Of a stretch of DNA of 64,000 bases, positions 16,468-25,576 are shown piece after piece (positions within the stretch are counted from its first letter, which is position 1; every line of letters begins with the position of its first letter). Below the pieces are notes generated by a model that worked only from the letters and a program-made list of their open reading frames with translations, searched no databases and was not told the DNA's origin. The DNA comes from Candidatus Zixiibacteriota bacterium. Lineage in GTDB: Bacteria; Zixibacteria; MSB-5A5; GN15; PGXB01. A program made the translations under genes and the position numbers. Location of the stretch: NCBI GenBank assembly GCA_016933955.1, contig JAFGTT010000032.1, positions 186,001-250,000 on the forward strand, given 5' to 3'.

Positions 16468-17871
16468 ATGAAACTCGGATTACAGCTAAAACTGAAACAA
16501 ACGCTGGCACCTCAGCTGATACAATCTTTGAAGATGCTCCAGATGCCGATTCTTAAACTGGAACAGACTCTCAGACATGAGTTATCGGTTAATCCCATGC
16601 TTGATGAGGTCGAGCCTTCCGAACTTAATGATCAAAATGACCGTGAGGCGGAAAATCTGCTCAAATCAGAAGAAGATATCGATCCCAAGTTGGATAAAAT
16701 CGACTGGGAAAATTACCTGAGTGATGATGATGACGGGTTTAAAGTAAAAAACAGCTTTTCGGTTCCCGAAGAACTCTATGAACGAGTTCCGGTCCTGGAA
16801 AAAACCCTGTACGACCATCTCCTGGAACAACTCTCTTATCTTAAGTTGAACGAAGAAGATACGTTGATCGGAGAATATATAATCGGGAATATCTCCCCGA
16901 AAGGTTACCTGGTGGTCTCGACCGAGGAAATGGCCGAAGAGCTCTCCGTACCTCCTGAAAAAATATCAACGTTGATAACCAAAATTCAGCATTTCGATCC
17001 GCCCGGCGTCGGCGCTCATGATCTTCGCGAGTCGCTTCTGCTTCAACTGGAAGAAAAAGGATGCAAGGATTCTCTGGCCTATCGCGTGGTCGATAAACAT
17101 GTCAATGAACTTGACCGCAAATCGATTCTCCAGATTTCCCGTTCCATGGGGGTTCCCTTCGAAAAAGTCCAGCAGGCCATGGACCTCATTAAAACCCTTT
17201 CGCCATACCCGTCTCATGGTAGTTTTGAATCATCGGCCATGCCCATTGTGCCTGACTTGATCGTGGAAAAGATCGGCGATGACTATGTTGTTTATCATAA
17301 TGATCGCAATACGCCTCAACTCAGGATTAATCCCGGATACCGTCAATTACTCAAGGCCGGCAATAAGACCTCCAAAGATACCAAAAAATATGTCCGGGAA
17401 AAACTGGAACAGGCTCGCTGGCTGCTCAATTCGATCAATCAGAGGCGCTCCACCATGATCCGGGTGATGGAGGCTATTATCGAAGAGCAGTATGAATTCT
17501 TTGAAAAGGGTTCGGCCTTTTTAAAACCGCTGATTATGGAAGAAATCGCCCGCAAGGTCGAAATGAATGTCGCCACCATCAGCCGCGTATCCAACGGCAA
17601 ATATGTTCAAACCCCCCAGGGAGTCTACGAGATAAAATATTTCTTCAATTCCGGCATTGCCAATGAGGATGGCGGTGAGATGTCCAAACGGCACGTCAAA
17701 AACAGAATCGAAGAAATAATTCAGGGTGAAGATCTCGAAAAACCATTGTCCGACCAGGAAATCTTTCAGCGACTCCAAACCGAGAAAATTAAACTGGCCC
17801 GGAGAACGGTAACCAAATATCGCGAGGAATTGAAGATCTTGCCGGCTCGCTTTCGTAAGCGCAAGATATAG
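16468..17871 (+). CDS. rpoN: RNA polymerase sigma-54 factor
   Basis: 467 residues. Region I at the N-terminus is Gln/Leu-rich (LKLKQTLAPQLIQSLKMLQMP), followed by an acidic region II, the core-binding domain, the helix-turn-helix (EEIARKVEMNVATISRVSNGKY) and the RpoN box ARRTVTKYRE near residues 447-456, which reads the -24 element. It therefore directs enhancer-dependent transcription from -24/-12 promoters with bEBP activators, none of which is encoded in this window. It lies 154 bp after lptB. The ribosome-binding site is weak (GGA eight bases upstream). I found no convincing -24/-12 promoter within the window. Confidence 0.97.
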   Translation: MKLGLQLKLKQTLAPQLIQSLKMLQMPILKLEQTLRHELSVNPMLDEVEPSELNDQNDREAENLLKSEEDIDPKLDKIDWENYLSDDDDGFKVKNSFSVPEELYERVPVLEKTLYDHLLEQLSYLKLNEEDTLIGEYIIGNISPKGYLVVSTEEMAEELSVPPEKISTLITKIQHFDPPGVGAHDLRESLLLQLEEKGCKDSLAYRVVDKHVNELDRKSILQISRSMGVPFEKVQQAMDLIKTLSPYPSHGSFESSAMPIVPDLIVEKIGDDYVVYHNDRNTPQLRINPGYRQLLKAGNKTSKDTKKYVREKLEQARWLLNSINQRRSTMIRVMEAIIEEQYEFFEKGSAFLKPLIMEEIARKVEMNVATISRVSNGKYVQTPQGVYEIKYFFNSGIANEDGGEMSKRHVKNRIEEIIQGEDLEKPLSDQEIFQRLQTEKIKLARRTVTKYREELKILPARFRKRKI

Positions 17872-18190
17872 AATGTATTGGCCCCGAACCGAAAATTGAC
17901 CCTTTTTATTATAACCCGAAGGGCTGAAAGACCGTATATTAAATAGGAGGAAAGCTATTGGATGGGCCTTTTTCTCGCGTCAGCATCTCATGAATCTGTA
18001 ATATCTGAAACATACATATTGTCCGGTCGGGCGGATGAACAATTGGAAAAATCTCTGCCGGTGAAAACATCATTTAAAGAAAAATCAATCAAGGGGGTGG
18101 ATCATTTATTGGCGTTTAAATGTATCAGTATAAGCCGGCACCAACAGACGACCCGGTTATAAAGGCAGTTTTTCAGAAAGGAGCGTAACG
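17872..18190. other. rpoN-hpf intergenic region
   Basis: 319 bp. It holds a strong Shine-Dalgarno-like AGGAGG at 17945-17950, a TATATT box just before it without a matching -35, a second purine-rich GGGGGTGG near 18094, and the small open frame listed separately. An hpf-proximal AAGGAG lies at 18178-18183. Confidence 0.4.
17962..18162 (+). CDS. Possible small protein between rpoN and hpf
   Basis: 66 codons from the ATG at 17962, preceded by AGGAGG eleven bases upstream (seven bases before an out-of-frame TTG). The product (MGLFLASASHES...) has a short hydrophobic start and basic end, no recognised motif. A second purine-rich site lies inside it, before an in-frame TTG. Spacing and sequence are not decisive; it could equally be a non-coding leader of hpf. 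Confidence 0.25.
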   Translation: MGLFLASASHESVISETYILSGRADEQLEKSLPVKTSFKEKSIKGVDHLLAFKCISISRHQQTTRL

Positions 18191-18550
18191 ATGAATATCG
18201 AGATAACCGCAAGGCATTTTGACCTGACTCCGGAATTAAGGGAGCATATTGAAAAAGAAGTGACCGGGCTAAAAAGGTATTTCGAACATATTATTGCTTC
18301 CGAAGTTATCCTCGACGTGGAAAAATATCGCCAGACCTCGGAAATCAAAGTAAAAGTTTACAAAGACGTTATTACCGGCAAGGCCGATTCCAACGACATG
18401 TATGCCTCAATTGAAAAATCCATCGACAAGGTTAAAACCCAGTTGAAAAAATACAAAGGTAAACTCAAAGAAAAACATCCGGGGCAGATTAATGAAGCCG
18501 TCGAAAAGGTGACCAGGCCGGAAACCGATGTTGACGCCGTTGATATTTAG
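18191..18550 (+). CDS. hpf: Ribosome hibernation promoting factor (short form)
   Basis: 119 residues, matching the short HPF/YfiA fold: beta-alpha-beta start MNIEITARHFDLTPELREHIEKE, then a lysine-rich second helix (YASIEKSIDKVKTQLKKYKGKLKEKH). It lacks the C-terminal dimerisation domain of long HPF. The protein binds the 30S decoding region and stores inactive ribosomes in stationary phase. GGAG seven bases before the ATG supports the start. Its position after rpoN is widely conserved. A strong terminator follows at 18573. Confidence 0.95.
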   Translation: MNIEITARHFDLTPELREHIEKEVTGLKRYFEHIIASEVILDVEKYRQTSEIKVKVYKDVITGKADSNDMYASIEKSIDKVKTQLKKYKGKLKEKHPGQINEAVEKVTRPETDVDAVDI

Positions 18551-18572
18551 AGAGCGCGCGATACAAAACTCG

Positions 18573-18601
18573 AGCCCCCCGATCCAAATGGGGGGCTTTT
18601 T
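18573..18601 (+). terminator. Intrinsic terminator after hpf
   Basis: Arms AGCCCCCC and GGGGGGCT pair exactly over a 9-nt loop and are followed by TTTTT. On the minus strand the same hairpin lies just after the lipoprotein stop and could act in both directions. Confidence 0.9.
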
Positions 18602-18616
18602 ATATATCCTGACTTA

Positions 18617-19972
18617 CTACCTGTAATAGAATATTTCGAAATGCTTGATATGGACGATACTGCACACCCCGGAGGTCGTCCCCCAGGAATAAAATTCAAC
18701 ACTAAAATCCTTACCGGCCGGATCATGGCCCTGCGAATAGAATTGTCTCGTAACCTCGAAATCCCCGCTTCCATTCGCAAACTGGGAGGTTCCAACCACT
18801 TCATCATCCAGAATATAGCCAATTGTACAGAAGCCTTCCGTCAGGCTGATATCGATCGACCAGGAAATACCGCCGGCATCGACGGGAATGGGCAGGGGAT
18901 GTGCCATGGTCAGTTTGGCCGCCCCGTTGATCAGGCACGAATTATAATTATAACTCTCATATTCAACATCAATCAACCAGCCTTTCCAGATTCCATCATC
19001 CCCAAACAGCCATTCTCCGGGCGATTCGATACCATCGGAAACAAAAACCCTCTCCCGAATTCGGCCTCGTAGATTAATGGTGGTATCGTTCTCGATGAGG
19101 ACTTCGAAAGTGTCGGTCAGAATTTCATAATCCTGATTGCCCTCATCCTCAATTTGAAATGACCGATACCCGGCCGGGATAAAATCGATACTGAAATTAC
19201 CGGAAACATCGGTCAGATCGGACAGGGGTGTCGGAGATCCGTCTTTGTTTAATAGCGTCACCCTTACATTCTCCAGCTCCGTCCCTGTCGCCGTGGCCAC
19301 CTGACCCGTTACCGTTTTGGCCAGATCGGGACATTCCACATATATATCAAGCTCGGTATCCCCGGTTACGGAAAGGGTATCGACAAAATCATTACATCCG
19401 GGTGTACTTATTGTGATAATCCGGTTGCCGATCGGAACGTGCCTGACTGCATAGGAACCTTTATAAGAGGTGGTGTCGATCAAACGGCCCACCATCACCT
19501 CGACGTATTGCAGCGGAATACTGGTTTGAGCGTAATAGACATAACCCGATATTGTATTACCCTCAACCAGCGGGATCCAGAATTCCTCGCTCGTGGTGTC
19601 CACCCCGTCATCCACCTCCAGAATGACCTTTAAAGACATTCCTCCGCTTAAAACGGAAGAAACGGTCAGAGTACACTGCGGCGACTCATAATTCGAAAAC
19701 CGGGCCGCGCCGGGATAGGTTGACCATCGGTAGACAATTGAATCTCCGTCGGGATCATGGGCCTCGACCGTCATAATGATATCCGCCCCCGGATGAACCG
19801 ACTCCGGGTCGAAAATAACGGTATCGATCACCGGAATCGAATTGCCCGGTCCGGAAACCTTATCGGAGCATTGTATTACCAGCAAACCCAGGGCGAGAAA
19901 CCAAATCGGGATCATTCCCGTCAAACGGCGGCACCAACCCTCCCCCGCATCACCGAAATCACATTCTTTCAT
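18617..19972 (-). CDS. Lipoprotein with carboxypeptidase-regulatory-like domains
   Basis: About 451 residues from the ATG at 19972. A hydrophobic segment IPIWFLALGLLVIQC ends in a possible lipobox Cys (the -1 Gln is unusual). Then follow a Big/PKD-like domain (HPGADIIMTVEAHDPDGDSIVYRWST) and two carboxypeptidase-regulatory-like beta-sandwich repeats (ISGYVYYAQTSIPLQYVEVMV and VTGQVATATGTELENVRVTL), with a Gly/Tyr-rich C-terminus. These architectures are surface or periplasmic adhesion and binding proteins; the ligand is unknown. The start is chosen because a TTGACA-17-TATATT promoter ends 7 nt before it; longer versions would start upstream of that promoter. An ATG at 19915 is an alternative. 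Confidence 0.75.
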   Translation of the reverse strand: MKECDFGDAGEGWCRRLTGMIPIWFLALGLLVIQCSDKVSGPGNSIPVIDTVIFDPESVHPGADIIMTVEAHDPDGDSIVYRWSTYPGAARFSNYESPQCTLTVSSVLSGGMSLKVILEVDDGVDTTSEEFWIPLVEGNTISGYVYYAQTSIPLQYVEVMVGRLIDTTSYKGSYAVRHVPIGNRIITISTPGCNDFVDTLSVTGDTELDIYVECPDLAKTVTGQVATATGTELENVRVTLLNKDGSPTPLSDLTDVSGNFSIDFIPAGYRSFQIEDEGNQDYEILTDTFEVLIENDTTINLRGRIRERVFVSDGIESPGEWLFGDDGIWKGWLIDVEYESYNYNSCLINGAAKLTMAHPLPIPVDAGGISWSIDISLTEGFCTIGYILDDEVVGTSQFANGSGDFEVTRQFYSQGHDPAGKDFSVEFYSWGTTSGVCSIVHIKHFEIFYYR

Positions 19973-19979
19973 ACCGGTA

Positions 19980-20008
19980 AATATATATCGGACCAAAGAA
20001 ATTGTCAA
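19980..20008 (-). promoter_or_regulatory. Sigma-70-type promoter for the regulatory-like lipoprotein
   Basis: On the minus strand TTGACA (20008-20003), a 17-bp spacer and TATATT (19985-19980). The ATG at 19972 follows 7 nt later, so the message is predicted to be leaderless. Confidence 0.75.
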
Positions 20009-20408
20009 AGCTAATAGCGCCCGATCATATACCGGACCGATATTATAAATCCCGAAAATATTCGTACCGGGATATTTTCCGGTCCGAGAATATGTCCTTT
20101 TTTTAATCAATTTTGAAAGGAAAATTAATATTTAATCGAATATAGTATTAAACAATAATGTTGGATTTCCATCGGTCCTCACTATCAACTTATTAAGCAA
20201 TTAATTTACAATGGCTTAAAAACCATCAGAACCTCAATATTAGACAACAATACCTATTATATGAAATATGGCCGATTAATTCCCGGCCGCCTTCTGCCGA
20301 ATACTATACAGTGACTGAACGAAAAATTAAATAGTCAATGGGTTCGACTCCGGGAATATCAGACACCAATTAAAACAGCCTTTTGGGTTAAACGACAAGG
20401 GGAAAGTA
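20009..20408. other. Divergent intergenic region upstream of mcp2
   Basis: 400 bp without a gene, AT-rich. A bulged hairpin is visible: outer arms GGACCG (20034-20039) and CGGTCC (20080-20085), inner arms GAAAATAT (20054-20061) and ATATTTTC (20072-20079). A GCCGATTA at 20271-20278 resembles a sigma-28 -10 element but has no matching -35. The promoter for mcp2 was not identified with confidence. Confidence 0.4.
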
Positions 20409-22322
20409 ATGTTGAAAAATCTGAGGCTGGGGGCAAAGATCATCGGGGGATTTGCGGTAGTTCTGATAATTACCGCCGCTATTTCACTGGTTGGGTACAA
20501 TGGCCTCTCGGGTATTAAAGCCCGTATGCAAAGTGTCGACCAGGTTCGTAATTTGAGTCAGCTGGTGAATAAAGCTCGCCAGGCCGAAAAGAATTATATC
20601 ATTCGGATGGATACGATCTATGTAAGTGAATTGACCGGCACCATGAACCGTATCTTCAACCTCTGTGAACAGCTAAAACATGACTTCACCGACAGCGATG
20701 ATCGCACGGCGGTGGAAAATATCAGGCAGGAAGCGACTACCTATGTCGAGGCCTTCGGTCGCTGGCTCCAGTTGACCAATTTACAAGAAGATGATCAGGA
20801 ACTCATGATGCGGAGTGCTTCTGATTTCGTAGCCCTGTGCGAAGAAATCTCGGTCGATCAGAAGGACGCTATGAGCCTGGAATTGCTTGACCCCTCCACC
20901 ACTTCCGATGTCCTGATCGACCGCATGTGGAAAGCTACCATGACCGATAAACTGGCCATGTATTCCAATCAGGTGAGAATTATCGAAAAAGACCTGGTTT
21001 ACACCGGTCACCTCTATCTTCTTCCCCGTATCGATAGCCTTATGGATGAATCGGCGTCGCTCAGCATGGAACTGGCCGGATGGTTTGCCAAAGAAAACAA
21101 CAAAAACCGCCTGGTTAAAATTGACGCCGCGGCCGATAGGTACCGGTCCAGTATTAAATCCTGGGTCGAACATTATGACCTGAAGGTTCTCGAGGAGCAG
21201 GCCATGATGGCGGCCGCCGATGAGTTTGAACAATCATGTCAGGCTCTTAAGGTCTCCCAGGAAAATGTCATGTCTTCCCGGGTGACCATGGCTGTTACCC
21301 TGATCTTAGCGGGCGCCCTGATCGGTATTGCTGTCGGGGTGCTTATTGCCATCTCTCTGACCCGATCCATCACCGGACCGATCAACGCCGTAATCGAATC
21401 GATTACCAAGGGTTCCCGGCAGGTGGGCTCGGCTTCGCAAGAAGTTGCCGGGGCCAGCCAGTCCCTGGCGGCGGGAGCCTCCCAGCAGGCCTCATCGCTT
21501 GAGGAAATAACCTCGTCGCTGGAAATCCAGGCTGAAAAAACCCGCAACAATGCCGAAAATACCAAACTGGCTGAGAACCTGATGAATGATACATCCCTGC
21601 TGGTTTCCAACGGCCGTTCATCCATGCATGCCCTGACCGGCACCATGGACGAAATCAAAGACAGCTCCAAACAAACGGCGCAAATTCTCAAGGTCATCGA
21701 TGAAATCGCCTTCCAAACCAACCTCCTGGCCCTCAATGCGGCTGTAGAGGCGGCCCGCGCCGGCGAGGCCGGCAAAGGTTTTGCCGTGGTGGCCGAAGAA
21801 GTCCGAAGGCTGGCCCAGAGATCGGCCGAGGCGGCCCGCAACACCAATACCCTGATTGAAAGCTCGATGAATAATGCCGACAAGGGCGTTTCTGTGGCCG
21901 GAGATGCCGTCAAACTGATCGAGAATATTTCGGCCAGTTACGACAAAGTCAGTCACCTGATTCAGGAAATCGCTCTGGCCAGCTCCGATCAGGCCCAGGG
22001 AATCGAGCAAATCAACAGCGCTGTCACCCAGATGAATAATGTTACCCAGCAGAATGCTTCTAATGCCGAGGAATCATCCTCGGCCAGTGAAGAACTCGCC
22101 GCTCAGGCCAAGTACATGCAACAGAGTGTCAATCAACTGGCCCGTATCGTCCACGGAGCCGGACAGGCTGATACGGATTATCAGGCAGATGGAAATATAA
22201 TTCGACGAAAATCCCATGACCACCAATTATCCGGATTGGGGTATAGAATCGAAACCCGATTCCAAAGCAAGATCGACGAATCATCGAATATCAACGAAAG
22301 CGAAACAATCAATCGCTTTTAA
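20409..22322 (+). CDS. Methyl-accepting chemotaxis protein 2
   Basis: 637 residues. Membrane segment 1 (about 10-30), a 260-residue all-helical periplasmic domain, membrane segment 2 (about 293-316), HAMP, and a signalling hairpin with the same tip as receptor 1 ([21 protein letters not shown]). The periplasmic domain has the [13 protein letters not shown] pattern seen in helical bimodular (HBM) sensors that bind small organic acids; this is suggestive only. The hairpin is followed by a linker ending in NRF. GGGGA six bases before the ATG supports the start. It is an orphan receptor 10 kb from the che operon and presumably feeds the same CheA. Confidence 0.95.
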   Translation: MLKNLRLGAKIIGGFAVVLIITAAISLVGYNGLSGIKARMQSVDQVRNLSQLVNKARQAEKNYIIRMDTIYVSELTGTMNRIFNLCEQLKHDFTDSDDRTAVENIRQEATTYVEAFGRWLQLTNLQEDDQELMMRSASDFVALCEEISVDQKDAMSLELLDPSTTSDVLIDRMWKATMTDKLAMYSNQVRIIEKDLVYTGHLYLLPRIDSLMDESASLSMELAGWFAKENNKNRLVKIDAAADRYRSSIKSWVEHYDLKVLEEQAMMAAADEFEQSCQALKVSQENVMSSRVTMAVTLILAGALIGIAVGVLIAISLTRSITGPINAVIESITKGSRQVGSASQEVAGASQSLAAGASQQASSLEEITSSLEIQAEKTRNNAENTKLAENLMNDTSLLVSNGRSSMHALTGTMDEIKDSSKQTAQILKVIDEIAFQTNLLALNAAVEAARAGEAGKGFAVVAEEVRRLAQRSAEAARNTNTLIESSMNNADKGVSVAGDAVKLIENISASYDKVSHLIQEIALASSDQAQGIEQINSAVTQMNNVTQQNASNAEESSSASEELAAQAKYMQQSVNQLARIVHGAGQADTDYQADGNIIRRKSHDHQLSGLGYRIETRFQSKIDESSNINESETINRF

Positions 22323-22335
22323 CTTCAATTCCGAT

Positions 22336-23109
22336 TCAATCCGGTCCATCATAAGGCGGGCGATTTTTAAAATCCCCTGCCTTTTTTTTGGTCTTTTGCC
22401 TTTCAACCAGACATATCAGCCGCTTACTGTCGCTCTGGTAGGGTGACATATCGAACGATGCCATTGCCCGGACGATACCCAGTCCGGCCCGGTTTAAAAG
22501 CGGCTCAAGATCATCGATATCATAGGGGCACTGAATATGTTCTTCTACTGATCCATCGCCGAATTCAAATGAGGTCCGGGCCAGGCGATTGACCGCTTCA
22601 TACCGGCATTTATGAAGAAACCGCTCGCCGTTGAATTCGTGAACGAATTCTCCGTTGTGCTGACTATAAAGTTTATGAGTGTTGGAATCAAAAATAAATC
22701 GACCCGTTTCTTTCAGATGATCATGCACTTTTTCAAAAACCGCTTCCAGATCGGCTTCTTCCAGGAGGTAGTTGATGGAATCGAAAGTGCAGGTCACCAA
22801 ATCGAATTGTCCGGCGACCTTAAAACGGCGCATATCCTGAATTGCGAACGAGATATTATCCATGCCGGATGCTTTTTTACGGGCCTGAGCAATCATCGCG
22901 GGAGACAAATCCAGTCCAACCGCCCGGAAACCTCGACGGGCCAGTTCGATAGCCAGATTCCCGGTTCCGCAGGCCAGATCAAGAGAATGCGCTCCGGACA
23001 ACCCGGCCGGCGGCCACAGCCGATCAATCAGTTCCAAATACTTGATTGCATATCGGCCCCACCCGTTATCATAGAAGTGGCTCAATCTCTTATAGTTTTC
23101 AACTTGCAC
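22336..23109 (-). CDS. Class I SAM-dependent methyltransferase
   Basis: 257 residues starting at a GTG with AAGGA seven bases upstream. The Rossmann methyltransferase core is clear: LDLACGTGNLAIELARRG (motif I), GLDLSPAMI (motif II), FDLVTCTFDSINYL (post-motif) and the FDSNTHKLY region. This resembles the family of small-molecule methyltransferases related to UbiE/COQ5-like and Methyltransf_25. The substrate cannot be deduced. It converges on mcp2 with a 13-bp gap and is co-oriented with rsgA, 145 bp downstream of that gene's expected start region on the same strand. Confidence 0.85.
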   Translation of the reverse strand: MQVENYKRLSHFYDNGWGRYAIKYLELIDRLWPPAGLSGAHSLDLACGTGNLAIELARRGFRAVGLDLSPAMIAQARKKASGMDNISFAIQDMRRFKVAGQFDLVTCTFDSINYLLEEADLEAVFEKVHDHLKETGRFIFDSNTHKLYSQHNGEFVHEFNGERFLHKCRYEAVNRLARTSFEFGDGSVEEHIQCPYDIDDLEPLLNRAGLGIVRAMASFDMSPYQSDSKRLICLVERQKTKKKAGDFKNRPPYDGPD

Positions 23110-23254
23110 AGATTAATCCTTCCTCATCAATCAAATAACCCCCGGTCTGAAAATAAAGATATTTTTGCTTTCAATTCACTCAAATATGCCCACTTTACTC
23201 CTAAAGCCTCCTATTTATCAATAAAATGCTCCCTAACTGCTCCACTCTTACCCA

Positions 23255-24346
23255 TTACTTCTTTCTTTTCTTAAGTTCTCTTTGATGCAGCGCAATCTTA
23301 CGCCATTTGGCTGTCTCTCTCAGACGAGCCCGCTGGTCTTTTCTTATTGATTGGTAGGCCGACTCCTTCTGAAGCTTGATGAAATTCAAATATCTGTCTT
23401 CGTCAAGAGTCCCATTCTTCAAAGCCTCCTGCACGGCACAGCCCGGCTCGTTTTGATGACGGCAATCCCGAAACCGGCATCGGCCGGCCAGACCCTCGAT
23501 ATCGGAGAATGTCTCCCCCAGGCCTCCCGCGTCGGACCAGACCGACAGCCCCCGCATCCCCGGTGTATCGACCATCAGCCCGCCCGATGGCAAAACGATC
23601 AATTCCCGCCACGAAGTGGTATGACGGCCTCGATCGTTAAATTGACTGACCTGGTTAACCTTCAAACGCTCCTCGCCCAGCAGGTGGTTGATTATGGTCG
23701 ATTTCCCGACCCCCGACGATCCCAACAGAGCGACCGTTTGCCCGGGCTCGAGGTATGGCCGGATTGTTTCCAGATTATGTTCCGTTTCTGCGCTGATTAC
23801 ATGCCGCTGAATGCCATAGGCTACCGTATCGATTTCCCTTAATCGATCATCCAGGTCGGTGCACAAATCCGATTTATTTAATATAATAACCGGACTGACG
23901 CCGCTTTCCCGGGCCAAAGCTAAATATCGTTCAATTCGCCGGGGATTGAAATCATGATCGAGACCGCTGACCAGAAACACCGTATCGATATTGGCGGCCA
24001 GGACCTGAACCTCGGTCCGTCCTCCGCTATCGGGCATGCCCCCTGAACAAACCGCCTTCCGCATGAAGGCATTTTTGCGCGGCAGGACAACCCGAATCAT
24101 GGCCCGATCCTGGCCCGGTTTCATCTCCGCCGCCACCCAGTCCCCAACCGCAGGAAAATCGGCCCTGGTTTCGGCCTGATGTCTCAATCGCCCGGCAATT
24201 TCGGCCGGCATCTCACCTGTTTCAGTATAGATCAGATAAAGGTTTTTGTGTTCCCTGGCCACCCTGGCCGGGATATAACCATCGTTTCGATAATTTTCAA
24301 ATGCCTGGCTGAAGAAATTATTCCAGCCGAGTAGATTCAAATTCAT
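23255..24346 (-). CDS. rsgA: Ribosome small-subunit-dependent GTPase RsgA
   Basis: 363 residues. The circularly permuted GTPase order is visible: G4 NKSD (157-160) precedes G1 GSSGVGKST (209-217) and G3 DTPGM (260-264). An OB-fold lies at the N-terminus and a zinc knuckle at the C-terminus (Cys290, Cys295, His297, Cys303). The C-terminal end is rich in Lys and Arg. RsgA acts late in 30S maturation, sensing the decoding centre. GAGG seven bases upstream supports the ATG. Upstream, a terminator isolates it from the next gene. Confidence 0.95.
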   Translation of the reverse strand: MNLNLLGWNNFFSQAFENYRNDGYIPARVAREHKNLYLIYTETGEMPAEIAGRLRHQAETRADFPAVGDWVAAEMKPGQDRAMIRVVLPRKNAFMRKAVCSGGMPDSGGRTEVQVLAANIDTVFLVSGLDHDFNPRRIERYLALARESGVSPVIILNKSDLCTDLDDRLREIDTVAYGIQRHVISAETEHNLETIRPYLEPGQTVALLGSSGVGKSTIINHLLGEERLKVNQVSQFNDRGRHTTSWRELIVLPSGGLMVDTPGMRGLSVWSDAGGLGETFSDIEGLAGRCRFRDCRHQNEPGCAVQEALKNGTLDEDRYLNFIKLQKESAYQSIRKDQRARLRETAKWRKIALHQRELKKRKK

Positions 24347-24714
24347 TTTATTGCCTCATCAGGTATATCTGTTTGTTGTCTTGGCGGCTATGCGGTACAA
24401 TAAAAAAACCGCGCTCCATCTACCGCGGCTTAAATATTGGTACATAAAACACCGCGGCCAATAATCATGCCCGCGGCGGGAATTATATATATTGTAAGGC
24501 GGCCGCCCCCTTTGGGCTAACCGGTACTATCAATGATAATGAAATAAAAGCGTTATCGAGAAGCCTCCGCCGGGCATGCTTGACTAAGATCTAATTGATA
24601 CACAGCGGTCATAAAAATCCTTCCCTCCGTAATTAAGTTTATCTCGATAGCCGTTACGTGTTTTGTTGTTATAAAGTTGCGCCAAAATCCAAAAAAGTCA
24701 AGACCAAAAATCAC
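24347..24714. other. Intergenic region upstream of rsgA
   Basis: 368 bp. It holds the terminator listed at 24401-24431 and several GC-rich short repeats of CCGCGG near 24420-24475. No convincing promoter or RNA gene was recognised. Confidence 0.4.
24401..24431 (-). terminator. Intrinsic terminator after the YoaP-type gene
   Basis: Read on the minus strand, AAGCCGCG pairs with CGCGGTTT (one G-U pair) over a 10-nt loop and runs into a T tract. It lies about 280 bp after the stop at 24715, so the transcript would carry a long 3' end. Confidence 0.7.
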
Positions 24715-25497
24715 TCAGACATTTTTCAAGGCCTCTGTTATTGCCTCCCGGATGCCCTCCCGCGGCGCTTCATAGCCCCAGCTGATTTCCTTCCCGTTGA
24801 TAAAAATCGCCCTGGGAGTCTGATACTTACGCAGGATTTCGGGATCATCGGCGCTGTATTCGTTAAAAATGACTTTATCGGCGAATTCCGCCGCCACCTC
24901 CCGCACCCTCTCGGCTTCCTGGCAAACTGTCATGCAAAATGTATGATGGAATAAATCAACCACCACTTTGCCCGGAACACTTTTAAATTTGTATTTTCTT
25001 TTGAGGAAGCGGGGCGGTTTGACCTTTTCGTCAAAGACCCGCCATATGAGGGCGGTGTTCTTCTCGCTCGCCGCGACTTCAAAACCGAATTTTTCGAAAA
25101 ATCCGGCCGGCATAAACCAGAAATCATGATAATAGGCGGTGACCACCATCCCTTTGAAACCCTGCAATCGGGCTTCCGCCTCGGCCGCCTTTAAGAGGGA
25201 CTGCCCGGCTTTCTTATGTTGCCCCTTCTCCATGACATATAAACACGGAATAACCATCAGATCACGACCGATAGGTCCCCACGGGCAAATGTCAATCGGC
25301 ATCAAATACAGAAATCCCACCCGGTCATCACCTAACCGGGCCACCTTGACCCGCATCCCGCGGGAATACATTTTTTTTATCCAGACCAATCGTTTCGCGG
25401 CGGCGGTATCCATTTCCTCGGATTCATTGATATGAGAACAGGCCGACACAAAATACTCATCCGATGAATCCATATCCCGGACCTGAATAAATGCCAT
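24715..25497 (-). CDS. GNAT acetyltransferase fused to a YoaP-like domain
   Basis: 260 residues. Residues 1-160 form a GNAT N-acetyltransferase fold (VARLGDDRVGFLYLMPI, LYVMEKGQHKKAGQSLLKAAEAEA, GFFEKFGFEVA). The C-terminal part (about 165-260) is a thioredoxin-like YoaP domain with VVDLFHHTFCMTVCQEAERVREVAAEF, where Cys-Met-Thr-Val-Cys replaces the canonical CxxC spacing, ending in a cis-Pro-like TPRAIFINGK. Proteins of this two-domain type are widespread but the acceptor is not settled. GGAGG seven bases upstream supports the ATG. The combination suggests coupling of acetylation to a thiol chemistry or metal; that is inference. Confidence 0.85.
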   Translation of the reverse strand: MAFIQVRDMDSSDEYFVSACSHINESEEMDTAAAKRLVWIKKMYSRGMRVKVARLGDDRVGFLYLMPIDICPWGPIGRDLMVIPCLYVMEKGQHKKAGQSLLKAAEAEARLQGFKGMVVTAYYHDFWFMPAGFFEKFGFEVAASEKNTALIWRVFDEKVKPPRFLKRKYKFKSVPGKVVVDLFHHTFCMTVCQEAERVREVAAEFADKVIFNEYSADDPEILRKYQTPRAIFINGKEISWGYEAPREGIREAITEALKNV

Positions 25498-25548
25498 AAC
25501 CTAACCTCCCCTCATTGTATCCGATTTGATATTACTCGCAGAATTACA

Positions 25549-25573
25549 CAAAAAGGCTCTCTCGGACAGCCTT
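25549..25573 (-). terminator. Intrinsic terminator after the 93-residue protein gene
   Basis: On the minus strand AAGGCT and AGCCTT pair over a 9-nt loop and are followed by a T run. It lies directly after the stop codon at 25577. Confidence 0.75.
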
Positions 25574-25576
25574 CGC

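Noticed and set aside
20271-20278. GCCGATTA as a sigma-28 element before mcp2
   Set aside because: The -35 position (ACCTATTA) does not match TAAAGTTT, so only half the promoter is present.
20345-20365. GGTTCGACTCC, resembling a tRNA T-arm
   Set aside because: The flanking bases do not pair as a 5-bp T-stem and no acceptor, D or anticodon arm lies around it.
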